Source: Pseudomonas sp. RIT-PI-q (GTDB lineage: Bacteria > Pseudomonadota > Gammaproteobacteria > Pseudomonadales > Pseudomonadaceae). From it: a DNA stretch of 64,000 nucleotides. Both the position numbers and the translations under genes were made by a program. The notes beneath the pieces are model-generated. The model was not told the origin of the DNA and did not search any database. It saw only the letters and a program-made list of their open reading frames with translations. The stretch spans positions 1-64,000 of the forward strand of contig NZ_LHPC01000015.1 in NCBI RefSeq assembly GCF_001297125.1. The letters are read 5' to 3'. This document shows positions 17,392 through 26,725 of this stretch, one piece after another (within the stretch, counting starts at the first letter, position 1; every line of letters starts with the position of its first letter).

Positions 17392-18179
17392 GTGCTGCCC
17401 AGCCGGTTATCGGTCAATCCGTACTGAGTTGTTCCGGCCTCGGTTTCCATGTCCGCGACGCTGAACTGCTGCACAACATTGACCTGAACATCCGACGTGG
17501 CGAGACCCTGGGCATCGTCGGGCCCAACGGTTCGGGCAAATCCACGCTGCTCAAGCTGCTGGCTGGCGTGCGCACCCCTGGCCGTGGCGACATCCACCTG
17601 AATGGCCAGCGCCTCAAGGGGCTGTCACGACGGACCATCGCGCAAACCCTGGCGGTGGTTGAGCAACAGGCCGACACCCTGGATGCCATCAGTGTGTTTG
17701 ATGCCGTGGCCCTGGGCCGAACGCCGTGGCTATCGGCCTTGAGCCCATGGTCGAATGAAGACGATGCCATCGTCCAGCAGGCGCTGCAGGACGTCGATGC
17801 GGCGCACCTGAAAAACCGTACCTGGCACAGCCTGTCCGGCGGTGAACGTCAGCGCGTGCACATCGCGCGCGCCTTGGCCCAACGCCCGCAGATTCTGTTG
17901 CTGGACGAACCGACCAATCACCTGGATATCCAGCATCAGCTGGCCATTCTAAAAGTTGTACAGGCGCTGCCGGTGACAACATTGATCGCCCTGCATGATC
18001 TGAATCAGGCGCTGACCTGTGATCGTTTGGCGATATTGGAACGGGGGCGACTGGTGGCCCTCGGCAAACCATTGGAGGTGCTGACCCCGCAACGTTTGCA
18101 GGAAACATTCGGCGTGCACGCGCATTACCTTATTGATCCTTTCGACGGCGCGCAGATTCTGCGATTTCGTTCTGTTTGA
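17388..18179 (+). CDS. ABC importer ATPase (BtuD/FecE-like)
   Basis: A 263-residue nucleotide-binding subunit. Walker A is GPNGSGKST, the signature LSGGERQRVHIARAL, Walker B ILLLDEPTNHLD, with a following switch His in IALHDLNQA. The frame is open far upstream inside the permease gene, but ATG 17388 overlaps the permease stop and gives a normal N terminus. It completes the corrinoid-type importer. No outer-membrane receptor gene is adjacent, so the TonB-dependent step must be encoded elsewhere. Confidence 0.92.
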   Translation: MSAAQPVIGQSVLSCSGLGFHVRDAELLHNIDLNIRRGETLGIVGPNGSGKSTLLKLLAGVRTPGRGDIHLNGQRLKGLSRRTIAQTLAVVEQQADTLDAISVFDAVALGRTPWLSALSPWSNEDDAIVQQALQDVDAAHLKNRTWHSLSGGERQRVHIARALAQRPQILLLDEPTNHLDIQHQLAILKVVQALPVTTLIALHDLNQALTCDRLAILERGRLVALGKPLEVLTPQRLQETFGVHAHYLIDPFDGAQILRFRSV

Positions 18180-18269
18180 AGTCTCGGACTGGTGCAGGCG
18201 CGATACCGTCTAATCTAAGTAGAGCACCACCAAAATACGCCTCCAGCCTCTTGATCCAGGGGAAACGGG

Positions 18270-18560
18270 ATGACCGGAACACAATGCTCGTCATGGGTCC
18301 TGCTCTCCCTGCTCGCCATCAACCTGGCGCTGACAGCCGGATGTGCAGGCAAAGCTGCGACGGCTCGCTATTCGGCTTCAAACACAGGCTCGGCCTGCTA
18401 TGCAAAAGCGCTACCCACTGTCGGCGAGGGCGGCCTGGCGTGGGGCGACTCCTTGAGCATGGCTCGCAAAAAATCCCTGGATAATTGCATACGCTATGCC
18501 GGCCGCTCCGGTGGCACGCCGGATACCTGCCAAGTGGTGTTGGCGCAGTGCAGACATTAA
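18270..18560 (+). CDS. Small predicted lipoprotein of unknown function
   Basis: A 96-residue protein with an N-terminal hydrophobic segment and lipobox LTAGC (Cys about 25), so probably anchored to a membrane after signal peptidase II cleavage. The mature part has three more Cys (in GSACYAK, DNCIRY and DTCQVVLAQC), suggesting disulfides in the periplasm. ATG 18270 has AGGGGA upstream. No family recognised. It lies just before the 238-bp hairpin element. Confidence 0.6.
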   Translation: MTGTQCSSWVLLSLLAINLALTAGCAGKAATARYSASNTGSACYAKALPTVGEGGLAWGDSLSMARKKSLDNCIRYAGRSGGTPDTCQVVLAQCRH

Positions 18561-18576
18561 TAGAGCGCCAGTGCGA

Positions 18577-18814
18577 CTAATGCCGGTCAGTTAAGCCATA
18601 ACGCATACGTTGTAGCAGCTGGCGAAGCCTGCGTTCGGCTCGGGCCGCGATCGGACGCAGCAGTCGTAAACCCTGATAAACCGGTGGGTCTGACGCACCG
18701 CATCGTGTGAGTCTACGACTGCTGCGTCCGATCGCGGCCCGAGCCGAACGCAGGCTTCGCCAGCTGCTACAAAGTATGCGTTGCTGCAGAAATTGCTTAA
18801 CTGACTGGCATTAG
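18577..18814. repeat. 238-bp hairpin element with terminal inverted repeats and nested REPIN
   Basis: The outer 20-bp ends (CTAATGCCGGTCAGTTAAGC, and its inverse with one mismatch at 18795-18814) enclose a second, nearly perfect pair of 67-base arms (18602-18668 and 18714-18780) containing the TGTAGCAGCTGGCGAAGCC-type REPIN (18611-18771). The whole can fold into one long hairpin. It ends ten bases before the stop of the GFA gene. Confidence 0.85.
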
Positions 18815-18824
18815 CCAGGGCGAT

Positions 18825-19217
18825 CTACTTCTCAAAGCGACCCGTGCCGTCACGATCACGCTCGTAGCGTCTGGTCAGCGGAAACGGCGGCAACCAGGCC
18901 TCGCGACGGACGATCCAGCTTTCGTAGGTTGGCTTCAGTTGGTCAGGGGCATCCAGGGATCCCAGGTTTACTTCGATTTCATCGCCGCTGCGTGCGAAAA
19001 CGGAAGAGCCGCAGCGGGGACAGAAATACCGCCCGGCGTAGTCGCGTGTTTCGCCATCGATCGTCACCGCATCCTGCGGGAATATCGCGGAGGCGTGAAA
19101 AAGCGCCCCATGATGCTTGCGGCAGTCGAGGCAATGACAAAGGCCGACCCGATAAGGGAGCCCCGATGCCTCTATTCGCACGTTGCCGCACACGCAACCA
19201 CCAGTGAATCGTTGCAT
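18825..19217 (-). CDS. GFA (glutathione-dependent formaldehyde-activating enzyme-like) family protein
   Basis: A 130-residue zinc-binding protein. GGCVCGNVRIEA, CHCLDCRKHHGALFHASAIF and YFCPRCGSSVFAR provide the Cys ligands typical of the CENP-V/GFA fold. The family name comes from one formaldehyde-related member, and most relatives have no proven reaction. It is the last of three tightly spaced minus-strand genes (RibD-like, VOC, GFA). Confidence 0.88.
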   Translation of the reverse strand: MQRFTGGCVCGNVRIEASGLPYRVGLCHCLDCRKHHGALFHASAIFPQDAVTIDGETRDYAGRYFCPRCGSSVFARSGDEIEVNLGSLDAPDQLKPTYESWIVRREAWLPPFPLTRRYERDRDGTGRFEK

Positions 19218-19249
19218 GCTGCGCCTCCTCTAACACCAAGCCTTGCTGA

Positions 19250-19729
19250 TTACCGTCCCACAGCCGCTTCAATTGCAGCAATGTCGATCTTACCCATTTG
19301 CATCATGGCGTCGAACGCGCGCTTGGCCGCCGCGCGATCGGGGTTGGCTATTGCAGCCGTCAGGACGCGCGGCGTGATCTGCCACGACAATCCCCACTTG
19401 TCCTGGCACCAGCCACATACGTTTGCCCGGCCACCGTTTCCGATAATCGCGTTCCACAAGCGGTCTGTTTCAGTTTGGTCGTCGGTCGCCACCTGGAACG
19501 AAAAGGCTTCGTTGTGCTGGACCCCCGAGCCCCCGTTCAGCCCCAGACATGGGATGCCCATTACCGTGAACTCGACCGTCAAGACATCGCCCTGTTTGCC
19601 CGCCGGATAGTCGCCAGGCGCGCGAACGACCGCGCCTACCGCACTGTCCGGGAACGTCTCGGCGTAAAACTTTGCAGCGTCCAATGCGCTGCCGTCGTAC
19701 CAGAGGCAAATTGTGTTTTTGCTGACCAT
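19250..19729 (-). CDS. VOC-family (PhnB/3-demethylubiquinone methyltransferase-like) protein
   Basis: A 159-residue glyoxalase/bleomycin-resistance-fold protein. ICLWYDGSALDAAKFYAETFPDSAVG, VLTVEFTVMGIPCLGLNGG and CGWCQDKWGLSWQITPRVL match the PhnB-type subgroup. These domains usually bind a metal or small ligand; no reaction can be assigned. It has 39 bases from the upstream RibD-like gene and 32 to the downstream GFA gene, so it is probably co-transcribed with both. Confidence 0.88.
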   Translation of the reverse strand: MVSKNTICLWYDGSALDAAKFYAETFPDSAVGAVVRAPGDYPAGKQGDVLTVEFTVMGIPCLGLNGGSGVQHNEAFSFQVATDDQTETDRLWNAIIGNGGRANVCGWCQDKWGLSWQITPRVLTAAIANPDRAAAKRAFDAMMQMGKIDIAAIEAAVGR

Positions 19730-19768
19730 TTTGGTTCTCCAAGGTTGGGACGGACTGTTTTTACCTGC

Positions 19769-20389
19769 TCAATGTTCTTCGAACGTTCCTGTACGCACCT
19801 CCCCACTGCGCACGTAGCGGGTGATCAGCACACCGCCAGGCGTGCTGCTCGAGTGCGCCAAAGTGAAGGCTGACGCTTGTGCGTTGTCGTCGAACAAGCG
19901 CTTGCCGCGGCCCAGGATGATTGGAAAGATCATGAGTCGAATCTCATCCACAAAATCGGCGGCAAGCAGTTGCCGCACCGTTTCGCCGCTGCCCTGCGTC
20001 AACAGGTCGGCGCCGTCTTGATGCTTGAGCGCGCGTATCGCGTCGCCAAGGTCGCCCCGCAACGCGTGGCTGTTCTGCCAATCAAGCGTAGCGGATCGAT
20101 GCGTGACCACATGCTTGGGGACGCTGTTGAACAGGTCGGCGATGCGGTTGTTCGAACTGGCCGGTATCTTCGGCCAATACGCTGCGAATATGTCGTAAGT
20201 ACGACGCCCCAGCAGCAACTCGAACGGCTGCGAGAACAACGTCTGTATGGCCTGGCCGGTGGTTTCATCGGCGTAGGGCACTATCCAGCCACCGAAGCGG
20301 AAACCGTCGCTGGTGTCTTCTTCAGGCCCGCCGGGCGCTTGAATGACACCATCCAGACTAATGAATGCGGCTACGGTGAGCTTGCGCAT
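19769..20389 (-). CDS. Dihydrofolate reductase/RibD C-terminal-family protein
   Basis: A 206-residue reductase-fold protein. MRKLTVAAFISLDGVIQAPGG and LLGRRTYDIFAAYWP match the N-terminal NADPH-binding part of the RibD_C family, and GADLLTQGSGETVRQLLAADFVDEIRLMIFPIILGRGKRLFD the C-terminal half. Members often appear with VOC and GFA genes and have uncertain roles. The ATG at 20389 has AGGAGAAA just upstream; the frame runs on to 20464 without homology. First gene of a three-gene operon. Confidence 0.88.
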   Translation of the reverse strand: MRKLTVAAFISLDGVIQAPGGPEEDTSDGFRFGGWIVPYADETTGQAIQTLFSQPFELLLGRRTYDIFAAYWPKIPASSNNRIADLFNSVPKHVVTHRSATLDWQNSHALRGDLGDAIRALKHQDGADLLTQGSGETVRQLLAADFVDEIRLMIFPIILGRGKRLFDDNAQASAFTLAHSSSTPGGVLITRYVRSGEVRTGTFEEH

Positions 20390-20700
20390 GTTTTTCTCCT
20401 GTTCGTCCTCGTGGAAGTGCTCGTAACGGGAACGCCCGCGTTCATTGCGACCGGTCAGAGGCATTGCTTAACGGATAGTCGAACGAGACGCTGCGAAATC
20501 GACAGGCCATGTCGTATTTCTTGTCGATAGGGTCTGTCGGACAAAGTTCCTTGTCGTCCTACGGATACGAACAAAGCAGGTCAACGACGCAGGAGTGCTT
20601 ATAATCGCTGCGTTTCGTCTACCCTCATAAAGCGCCAGGGCAGCCATCAGCGTGTGCCAGGCGCATCGACACTCTTTCGCTAACGAACCGGAGAACCTCC

Positions 20701-21561
20701 ATGCTCAAACGTACCCTGGCGTTGGCCGTCGGCTTGTCCCTGTCTGTTTGCACCCTGCTTGCACAGGCCGCCGACACCCTGAAAGTCAGCGCCATTCCTG
20801 ATGAAGCCCCCACCGAACTGCTGCGCAAATTCAAGCCGCTGGGCGCCTATCTGGAGCAGAAAACCGGCATGAAGGTCGAGTTCGTGCCAGTCAGCGACTA
20901 TCCGGCCGTGGTCGAGGCGCTGGCCACTGACCGAATCGACATGGCCTGGCTGGGTGGTTTCACGTTCGTGCAGGCTCGCCTGAAAACCGACGCTACCACT
21001 CCTGTCATTCCGCTGGTACAGCGTGAACAGGATGCCCAGTTCACCAGCAAATTCATCACCGCCGACCCGGCCGTCAAGTCCCTCGCCGACCTCAAGGGCA
21101 AGACCTTTGCCTTCGGCTCGGTGTCCTCCACGTCAGGCAGCCTGATGCCGCGCTATTTCATGCTCAAGGACGGCATCAAGCCGGAAACCTATTTCAGTCG
21201 CGTTGGCTACTCCGGCGCTCATGACGCCACCGTCGCCTGGGTCCAGGCCGGCAAGGTCGACGCCGGGGTACTGAACGCCAGCGTGTGGGAAAAACTGGTC
21301 GCCGCGGGCAAGGTCGACACCACCAAGGTCAGAGTGTTTGCCACCACCCCGGCGTACTTCGACTACAACTGGACTGTGCGCGGGACTCTTGATCCGGCGC
21401 TCGCGGCCAAGATCAAGGCAGCCTTCCTTGCCCTCGATCCGGCGAAACCGGCAGACAAGGAAATTCTCGATCTGCAAGCCGCCAGCCGCTTCATCGAAAC
21501 CAGTCCTGACAACTACAAGAGCATCGAGGAAGCCGCACGCGCCGCCGAACTGCTCAAATGA
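20701..21561 (+). CDS. PhnD-like periplasmic binding protein, putative selenate ABC transporter class
   Basis: A 286-residue binding protein with signal peptide [23 protein letters not shown]. The body ([68 protein letters not shown]) matches phosphonate/phosphate PhnD-like proteins and, as I remember it, the subgroup annotated as putative selenate transporters. ATG 20701 follows GGAGAACCTCC. A TATAAT at 20600-20605 may be the promoter -10. No phn C-P lyase genes are nearby, which supports a non-phosphonate oxyanion substrate. First of four overlapping genes. Confidence 0.82.
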   Translation: MLKRTLALAVGLSLSVCTLLAQAADTLKVSAIPDEAPTELLRKFKPLGAYLEQKTGMKVEFVPVSDYPAVVEALATDRIDMAWLGGFTFVQARLKTDATTPVIPLVQREQDAQFTSKFITADPAVKSLADLKGKTFAFGSVSSTSGSLMPRYFMLKDGIKPETYFSRVGYSGAHDATVAWVQAGKVDAGVLNASVWEKLVAAGKVDTTKVRVFATTPAYFDYNWTVRGTLDPALAAKIKAAFLALDPAKPADKEILDLQAASRFIETSPDNYKSIEEAARAAELLK

Positions 21562-22355
21562 CATTGCATTTGACCGGCGTCAGCCTCACCCACGTCAATG
21601 GTGTCCAGGCATTGCGTAGCCTGGATCTGCACATCGGTGCCAGCGAACAGGTCGCCATCATCGGCCCGTCCGGCGCGGGCAAGTCGAGCCTGCTCAATCT
21701 GCTGGCCACCGCCCTGCGACCGAGCAGCGGCGAGCTGCAAGTGCTCGGCGAACGGGCGTGGCAGCTTTCTGCCCGGCAGCGTCAGCGCTTGCGCGCGCGC
21801 ATCGGTCTGGTGCATCAGGCGCCGCCCCTGCCACCGCGCCAACGTGTGGTTACAGCGGTTCTGGCCGGAAAGATTGGCCAGTGGGGCCTGGGCAAAAGCC
21901 TGCTGAACCTGGTGCATCCGCTGGATATTCCGGGGGCGCGCTCCGCATTGGCCAGGCTGGACCTGAACGACAAATTGTTCGCGCAGTGCCAGCAACTGTC
22001 CGGTGGTCAGCTACAGCGCGTGGGCATTGCCCGTGTGTTGTATCAGGCGCCCGAGGTGTTGCTGGCCGATGAACCGGTATCGGCGATGGACCCGGTGTTG
22101 GCCGAGCACACGCTGTCGGTCCTCTGCCACCATGCCCGGGAGCACAACGTCACCCTGGTTGCCAGCCTGCATGCGGTGGAGCTGGCGTTGGCGCACTTCT
22201 CGCGCATTATCGGCTTGCGTGATGGGCAGATCCTGTTCGATCTCCCGGCCAGCGAAGTCGACCGCGAGCTGCTCGACAGGCTCTACGCGAACGAGCAGCT
22301 ACAGCCCTCCCCGACTCCCGTTACGCCCTTGAGTGTGCAGATTCCCCGATGCTGA
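21558..22355 (+). CDS. PhnC-like ABC transporter ATPase
   Basis: A 265-residue ATPase with Walker [10 protein letters not shown], signature [15 protein letters not shown], Walker [13 protein letters not shown] and a switch His in [11 protein letters not shown]. It overlaps the upstream binding protein by ATGA and the downstream permease by seven bases. It powers the PhnCDE-like importer encoded here, putatively for selenate or another oxyanion. Confidence 0.9.
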   Translation: MTLHLTGVSLTHVNGVQALRSLDLHIGASEQVAIIGPSGAGKSSLLNLLATALRPSSGELQVLGERAWQLSARQRQRLRARIGLVHQAPPLPPRQRVVTAVLAGKIGQWGLGKSLLNLVHPLDIPGARSALARLDLNDKLFAQCQQLSGGQLQRVGIARVLYQAPEVLLADEPVSAMDPVLAEHTLSVLCHHAREHNVTLVASLHAVELALAHFSRIIGLRDGQILFDLPASEVDRELLDRLYANEQLQPSPTPVTPLSVQIPRC

Positions 22356-23176
22356 CGCGCGATTCCCGAGATCCGGCCGCCCGGCCCCGCCTGTTGCTCA
22401 CCTTGTTGGCCATTGCCCTGCTGTGGCCGAGCATCCACTTCAGCGAGCTGGACCTGAGCGTACTGGTGGCGGGTGACAGTCAGAGCGAGATGGGCCGGTT
22501 TATATCAGCCTTCTGGCCACCCGCCCATGATCAGGCATTCATCCAGTTGTTGTTGCAGGCCACCTTGCAGACCCTGGCCATCGCCACGGCCGGCATGGCA
22601 TTGGCGTTGCTGTTGGCAATTCCCGCCAGCCTGCTGGCCAGTCGCGCCCTGTCCCTGTCTGCGGCTTCCCGTGGCGGTCGCCCGAGCTGCTGGGGTCCAC
22701 CGCTGCGCTGGCCGGTACGTGGTTTGCCGATCTTCCTGCGTCGCGTGCCGGAACTCGTCTGGGCCCTGCTGTTCGTGCGCGCCGTCGGCCTCGGTCCCAC
22801 GGCCGGCGTACTGGCCATCGCCATTACCTACAGCGGCATGCTCGGCAAGGTCTATGCGGAAATTTTCGAGTCGGTCGACCAGCGCCCGGCCCACGCGCTG
22901 CTGCAAGCAGGCAGCGGTCGGCTCGCGGCGTTTTGCTACGGGATCCTGCCCAATGTCGCGGCGGAGCTGCTGTCGTACACGGTGTACCGCTGGGAATGCG
23001 CCATTCGCGCTTCGGTGGTGATGGGCTTTGTCGGTGCCGGCGGTCTGGGTCAGCAAATGGACCTGTCGCTGCGCATGTTCGCCAGCGGCGAAGTGGCCAG
23101 CCTGTTGCTGACCTTCCTCGTACTGGTGCTGCTCGCCGACCAACTCAGCCGCCTGCTGCGCTGGAGGCTGGCATGA
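22349..23176 (+). CDS. PhnE-like ABC permease 1
   Basis: A 275-residue membrane subunit. The central part has the PhnE-type region [45 protein letters not shown] and [32 protein letters not shown] near the C terminus. An Arg/Gly/Pro-rich stretch ([17 protein letters not shown]) sits between helices. Coupled to both neighbours by overlapping ends; pairs with the second permease as a heterodimer (inference). Confidence 0.88.
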   Translation: MLTRDSRDPAARPRLLLTLLAIALLWPSIHFSELDLSVLVAGDSQSEMGRFISAFWPPAHDQAFIQLLLQATLQTLAIATAGMALALLLAIPASLLASRALSLSAASRGGRPSCWGPPLRWPVRGLPIFLRRVPELVWALLFVRAVGLGPTAGVLAIAITYSGMLGKVYAEIFESVDQRPAHALLQAGSGRLAAFCYGILPNVAAELLSYTVYRWECAIRASVVMGFVGAGGLGQQMDLSLRMFASGEVASLLLTFLVLVLLADQLSRLLRWRLA

Positions 23177-23940
23177 ATCGCCTGATCAATCTGGCACTGC
23201 TCCTCGGCATCGTCGCTGCGGTCGCCGCCTCGTTCATCTATCTGGGCATCGACCTTGGCGAGTTGGGCGGCAGCGGCAACCTGAAGCAAATGGGTGCCTA
23301 CGCGCAACGTTTTCTCAGCCCGGACCTGAGCCCCGGTCACCTGCAAGCCATCAGCCATGGTGCCCTGGAAACCATCGCCATGTCCGCCCTTGGCACCCTG
23401 CTCGCGGCGGTGTTTGGCCTGCTATTGGCACTGCCTGCGGCAGGGCGATTCGGCTGGCCGCTCAAGAGCTCATCACGCCTTGTGCTCAACGGCTTGCGCG
23501 CGGTGCCGGAACTGGTGTGGGCTGCGCTGATGGTCCTGGCCGCCGGACTCGGCCCCAATGCCGGCACCCTGGCATTGGCCCTGCATACCACCGGCGTGCT
23601 CGGACGGCTGTTCGCCGAAGCACTGGAAAACACCCCACCGGAACCTGCCGATGCGATCCGCCTCCAGGGCGGCAACGCCGCATGGGCGTTCTGCTACGGC
23701 ACCCTGCCCAACCTGCTGCCACAGCTACTGGCCTACATCCTGTACCGCTGGGAAAACAACATCCGCATGGCCAGCGTGCTCGGCTTTGTCGGCGCGGGTG
23801 GCTTGGGGCAGATGCTCTACGTCAGCCTCAGCCTGTTCCAGGAAGCTCAAGCCAGCACCGTGATTCTGGCCATGCTGTTGTTGGTGTTTGCCGTGGATAC
23901 GCTGAGCAGCTGGAGCCGCCAGCGTTGGGTCAAGGCGTGA
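23173..23940 (+). CDS. PhnE-like ABC permease 2
   Basis: A 255-residue homologue of the preceding permease: LRAVPELVWAALMVLAAGLGPNAGTLALALHTTGVLGRLFAEALEN and [37 protein letters not shown] 23173 overlaps the previous stop (ATGA). The frame opens earlier at 22933 inside permease 1, but that extension is not homologous. Last gene of the operon; a REP sequence follows within 50 bases. Confidence 0.88.
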   Translation: MNRLINLALLLGIVAAVAASFIYLGIDLGELGGSGNLKQMGAYAQRFLSPDLSPGHLQAISHGALETIAMSALGTLLAAVFGLLLALPAAGRFGWPLKSSSRLVLNGLRAVPELVWAALMVLAAGLGPNAGTLALALHTTGVLGRLFAEALENTPPEPADAIRLQGGNAAWAFCYGTLPNLLPQLLAYILYRWENNIRMASVLGFVGAGGLGQMLYVSLSLFQEAQASTVILAMLLLVFAVDTLSSWSRQRWVKA

Positions 23941-23987
23941 TGGTCGTCCCTGTAACGTTACTGATCAAACCCGGCGCTCTGGAGACC

Positions 23988-24016
23988 TTCGCTGGCAAGC
24001 CAGCTCCTACAGGGGG
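23988..24016. repeat. Single REP sequence
   Basis: TTCGCTGGCAAGCCAGCTCC and following TACAGGGGGA is one half of the REP family found at 6.3 and 24.1 kb. It follows the permease gene, a usual site for REPs that stabilise mRNA 3' ends. Confidence 0.85.
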
Positions 24017-24116
24017 ACGGTGGTTTTCAGGTGTTGCGTTCGTTGGGAATCCGCCGACGAAGCATGAGCAAGATCAAAAAATCGCAGCTTCCGGCAGCAC
24101 CGCTCACTTACGCCAT

Positions 24117-24222
24117 CCCCTGTAGGAGCTGGCTTGCCAGCGAAGGACGTTAACGATAACGCGTTGTAACAGGATAACCGTTGCGCATTCGAGTTCTTCG
24201 CTGGCAAGCCAGCTCCTGCAAG
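24117..24222. repeat. REPIN
   Basis: CCCCTGTAGGAGCTGGCTTG and its inverse at about 24192-24222 flank a spacer (GGACGTTAACGATAACG, AACAGGATAA) nearly identical to that of 6316-6424. It lies at the 3' end of the DoxX gene, between convergent transcription units. Confidence 0.9.
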
Positions 24223-24228
24223 GTGTAA

Positions 24229-24669
24229 TCAGCGACGGCGAGCATCAAGACTGAAACGACCGGCGCCGAATGCCACGACTTGCAACAGGCCGCCGGCCAT
24301 GGCGATGTTCTTGAAGAAGTGGATGAATTGGTTCTGATCCGCCAGTGCGCTATGGAAAGCCAATGCGGTAAACACACTGAACAACGCCAGCACCGAGGCA
24401 ACGGCCCGCGCACGGAAACCCAGGATCAACGCAAGACCACCGGCGATTTCAACAACGACCGCCAGCGCCAAAGCCAATTGCGGAAACGGCAACCCAACGG
24501 AGCCGATGTAACCGATCATCATCGCCGGGGCGGCCAGTTTCGAAAAACCGGACAGAATGAAAATCACGCTGAGCAGTACGCGGCCGATCAGCGATGCCGA
24601 GGCCTGGGTAACGTCCGAGCGGTTCTGTTCAGTGGTGGTTGGATGTGCGATGTGTGCAGAGTTAGCCAT
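24229..24669 (-). CDS. DoxX-family membrane protein
   Basis: A 146-residue inner-membrane protein with four helices. LIGRVLLSVIFILSGFSKLAAPAMMIGYIGSVGLP and VVVEIAGGLALILGFRARAVASVLALFSVFTALAFH are typical DoxX segments. Members have been linked to thiosulfate:quinone oxidation or redox homeostasis, but most are of unknown role. ATG 24669 has GAAGGAAA upstream. Divergent from an AraC regulator. Confidence 0.88.
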   Translation of the reverse strand: MANSAHIAHPTTTEQNRSDVTQASASLIGRVLLSVIFILSGFSKLAAPAMMIGYIGSVGLPFPQLALALAVVVEIAGGLALILGFRARAVASVLALFSVFTALAFHSALADQNQFIHFFKNIAMAGGLLQVVAFGAGRFSLDARRR

Positions 24670-24850
24670 GAGGTATTTCCTTCGGTTAGGCGCGATTCGG
24701 TATGAATCGCCCTGGTGAAGAAATGGTGCGCCTCGCGTTCTCATCTGAATAGCTGACTAATTTAGATCATTAGGTGCGAAAAAATAGAAAAGCTGGCCTG
24801 CTAAGCTCTGGCCTTGATGTAACCGCGCATGAACCTCGAGGAGATAAACG

Positions 24851-25753
24851 GTGACGAGCGCTGAGCGAACTTCAGCGACAGGCCTGCAAGCGCACATTCG
24901 TGGTGAGCGCCTGGCCGCGTCCGACGATGTTTGCGCGAAAGACGTATTGGTGCAGATTTTTACCCGCGAGCGGATCGAGGAAAGCGTCATCGTTCCTGCC
25001 GTCGCAGAACCGCTGATTGTTTGGGTGCTGTCTGGCGACGCAACCATTGAAGAGCGGGCAGCCGGTGAAGACTGGTTGGCGAGCGAGGTATCGCCAGGCG
25101 ACTTTTTCCTGACCACCTCCGCCGTCCCTTACGAAATGCGCTGGCGCGTGACCAGCCCGGAACCGTTCGTGGTCATGCACATTTATCTCGGTTTGCAGCT
25201 TCTCGAACGGGCGATTGAGGAAGTCCATGGAGGCGCCACAGACTCCATTCGCTTACGCGAAATTTCCGGCGGTCGAGACGAGGTTCTGTCGGTGCTACTC
25301 GAACAGCTCAGAGTCGAACTGACATCCCGCCCAGAAACCAGCGCACTCTTGGTACAAGGGATCGCTCAGTGCATCGCAGTGCATCTGGCTCGCAGCTATC
25401 TTGATGCCGACGCGGAAAACATCGCGAAGCGCAATGCGCTGCCTGCGTTCAAACTAAAGCGTGTTGTACAGACGATGGAGGACAGTTTGGGTGAAGCGTT
25501 TCGTTTGGCCGATCTGGCTCACGAAGCCGGCATGAGTGAATACCATTTCAGCCGGCTGTTCAAACGCGCAACAGGGCACTCACCGTCTCAATACTTCATC
25601 AAGCTGAGAATGACCAAGGCAAAACAGCAACTGATCGAAACCGACCGGAGCATTATTGATATCGCCCTGGAGGTCGGGTACAGCAGCGCCAGTCATTTCT
25701 CGCAAGTGTTCAAGCGCCAGGTGGGCGTCCCGCCCAGCCATTACCGCAAATGA
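24851..25753 (+). CDS. AraC-family transcriptional regulator
   Basis: A 300-residue regulator with an N-terminal cupin-like sensing domain (VPAVAEPLIVWVLSGDATIEER, VSPGDFFLTTSAVPYEMRW) and a C-terminal double HTH (FRLADLAHEAGMSEYHFSRLFKRATGHSPSQYFIKLRM, then IDIALEVGYSSASHFSQVFKRQVGVPPSHYRK). GTG at 24851 lies about eight bases after GAGGAG. Divergent from doxX, which it may control. Confidence 0.9.
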   Translation: MTSAERTSATGLQAHIRGERLAASDDVCAKDVLVQIFTRERIEESVIVPAVAEPLIVWVLSGDATIEERAAGEDWLASEVSPGDFFLTTSAVPYEMRWRVTSPEPFVVMHIYLGLQLLERAIEEVHGGATDSIRLREISGGRDEVLSVLLEQLRVELTSRPETSALLVQGIAQCIAVHLARSYLDADAENIAKRNALPAFKLKRVVQTMEDSLGEAFRLADLAHEAGMSEYHFSRLFKRATGHSPSQYFIKLRMTKAKQQLIETDRSIIDIALEVGYSSASHFSQVFKRQVGVPPSHYRK

Positions 25754-25794
25754 AGCGACACGGCCTGCGCCGTGTCGCTTGCGTGAACGAGCAT

Positions 25795-26559
25795 TCAACT
25801 GCCGACGGGGATGCTCATACCGCCATCAGCCATGACGACCGAGCCCACCATAAAACTGGCCCGTTCGGAGGCCAAAAATGCAACGATCTCTGCGATTTCG
25901 TTGGGCGAAGCGGCGCGGCCGATCGGCGCTGACTTGCCGTGTTCTTCGAGGAAGCCTGGACCGTCTTCCATGAAGTGATTGAGCAGATTGGTCACTACGT
26001 CACCCACGCCGATCGCGTTGACGCGGATACCATGCGGAATCGCTTCCAGGGCCTGAGTTCGGGTCAATTGGGCCAGTGCCCCTTTCGATGCGGTGTAGGC
26101 CGCGATGCCCGGGAAGGCAAAGTAAGCCGCATAGGAGGCGATGTTGACGATAGCGCCGGACTTTTGTTTCATCATTTCCTTGGCGGCTTCACGCGAGTGC
26201 AGGAACGCCCCAGTAACGTTCGTCTCCATCTGCCAGCTCCAATCCTCGCGGGTCATTTCAACGAGAGGTTTGTAGATAATCCGACCGGCATTGTTGACCA
26301 ACACGTCGAGCTTGCCGAAATGCTGGACGGCCAATGCAACCGCTGTTTCAGCTGAACCGTCGACAGTGATATCGGCCACGAAAGGCACCAGTCCCGGACG
26401 CTCAAGGGCGTTCACTTCAGGGTTGATATCTTCAGCAATGACCTTGGCGCCACGGGCATGGAACAGCTCGGCGATGGCGCGGCCAATGCCACTGGCAGCG
26501 CCCGTCACAATCACGACTTTGCCAGCGATTTCATTGGGGGTAGGGATAAAATCAGTCAT
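25795..26559 (-). CDS. Short-chain dehydrogenase/reductase
   Basis: A 254-residue classical SDR. Cofactor motif TGAASGIG, NNAG, catalytic Ser in NIASYAAYF and YTASK; an Asp in AEDINPE at the end of strand 2 favours NAD+. The frame opens upstream to 26841, but ATG 26559 has AGGAGAAA directly upstream and gives the standard N terminus. Divergent from a LysR regulator, forming a typical regulator-target pair. Substrate unknown. Confidence 0.9.
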   Translation of the reverse strand: MTDFIPTPNEIAGKVVIVTGAASGIGRAIAELFHARGAKVIAEDINPEVNALERPGLVPFVADITVDGSAETAVALAVQHFGKLDVLVNNAGRIIYKPLVEMTREDWSWQMETNVTGAFLHSREAAKEMMKQKSGAIVNIASYAAYFAFPGIAAYTASKGALAQLTRTQALEAIPHGIRVNAIGVGDVVTNLLNHFMEDGPGFLEEHGKSAPIGRAASPNEIAEIVAFLASERASFMVGSVVMADGGMSIPVGS

Positions 26560-26725
26560 GTCATTTCTCCTGAGGGTGGTTGCTTTCGACGACTCCACTG
26601 TCGCCGATTGCCGCCCTCCACTCTTTCGCAGGCTTGCTCGTCCTGTCGGGGTTCTGCTTTTATCTTCCAGCGGGCTCGTCAAAACAGCTCGGGCACCATT
26701 GACCGACACGTTCGAGGAAACACAC

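Noticed and set aside
18577..18814. Rho-independent terminator
   Set aside because: It can form a strong hairpin, but its length, terminal repeats and lack of a U-run fit a repeat element better.
23941..24228. Short frames between the ABC operon and doxX
   Set aside because: They read through REP sequences.
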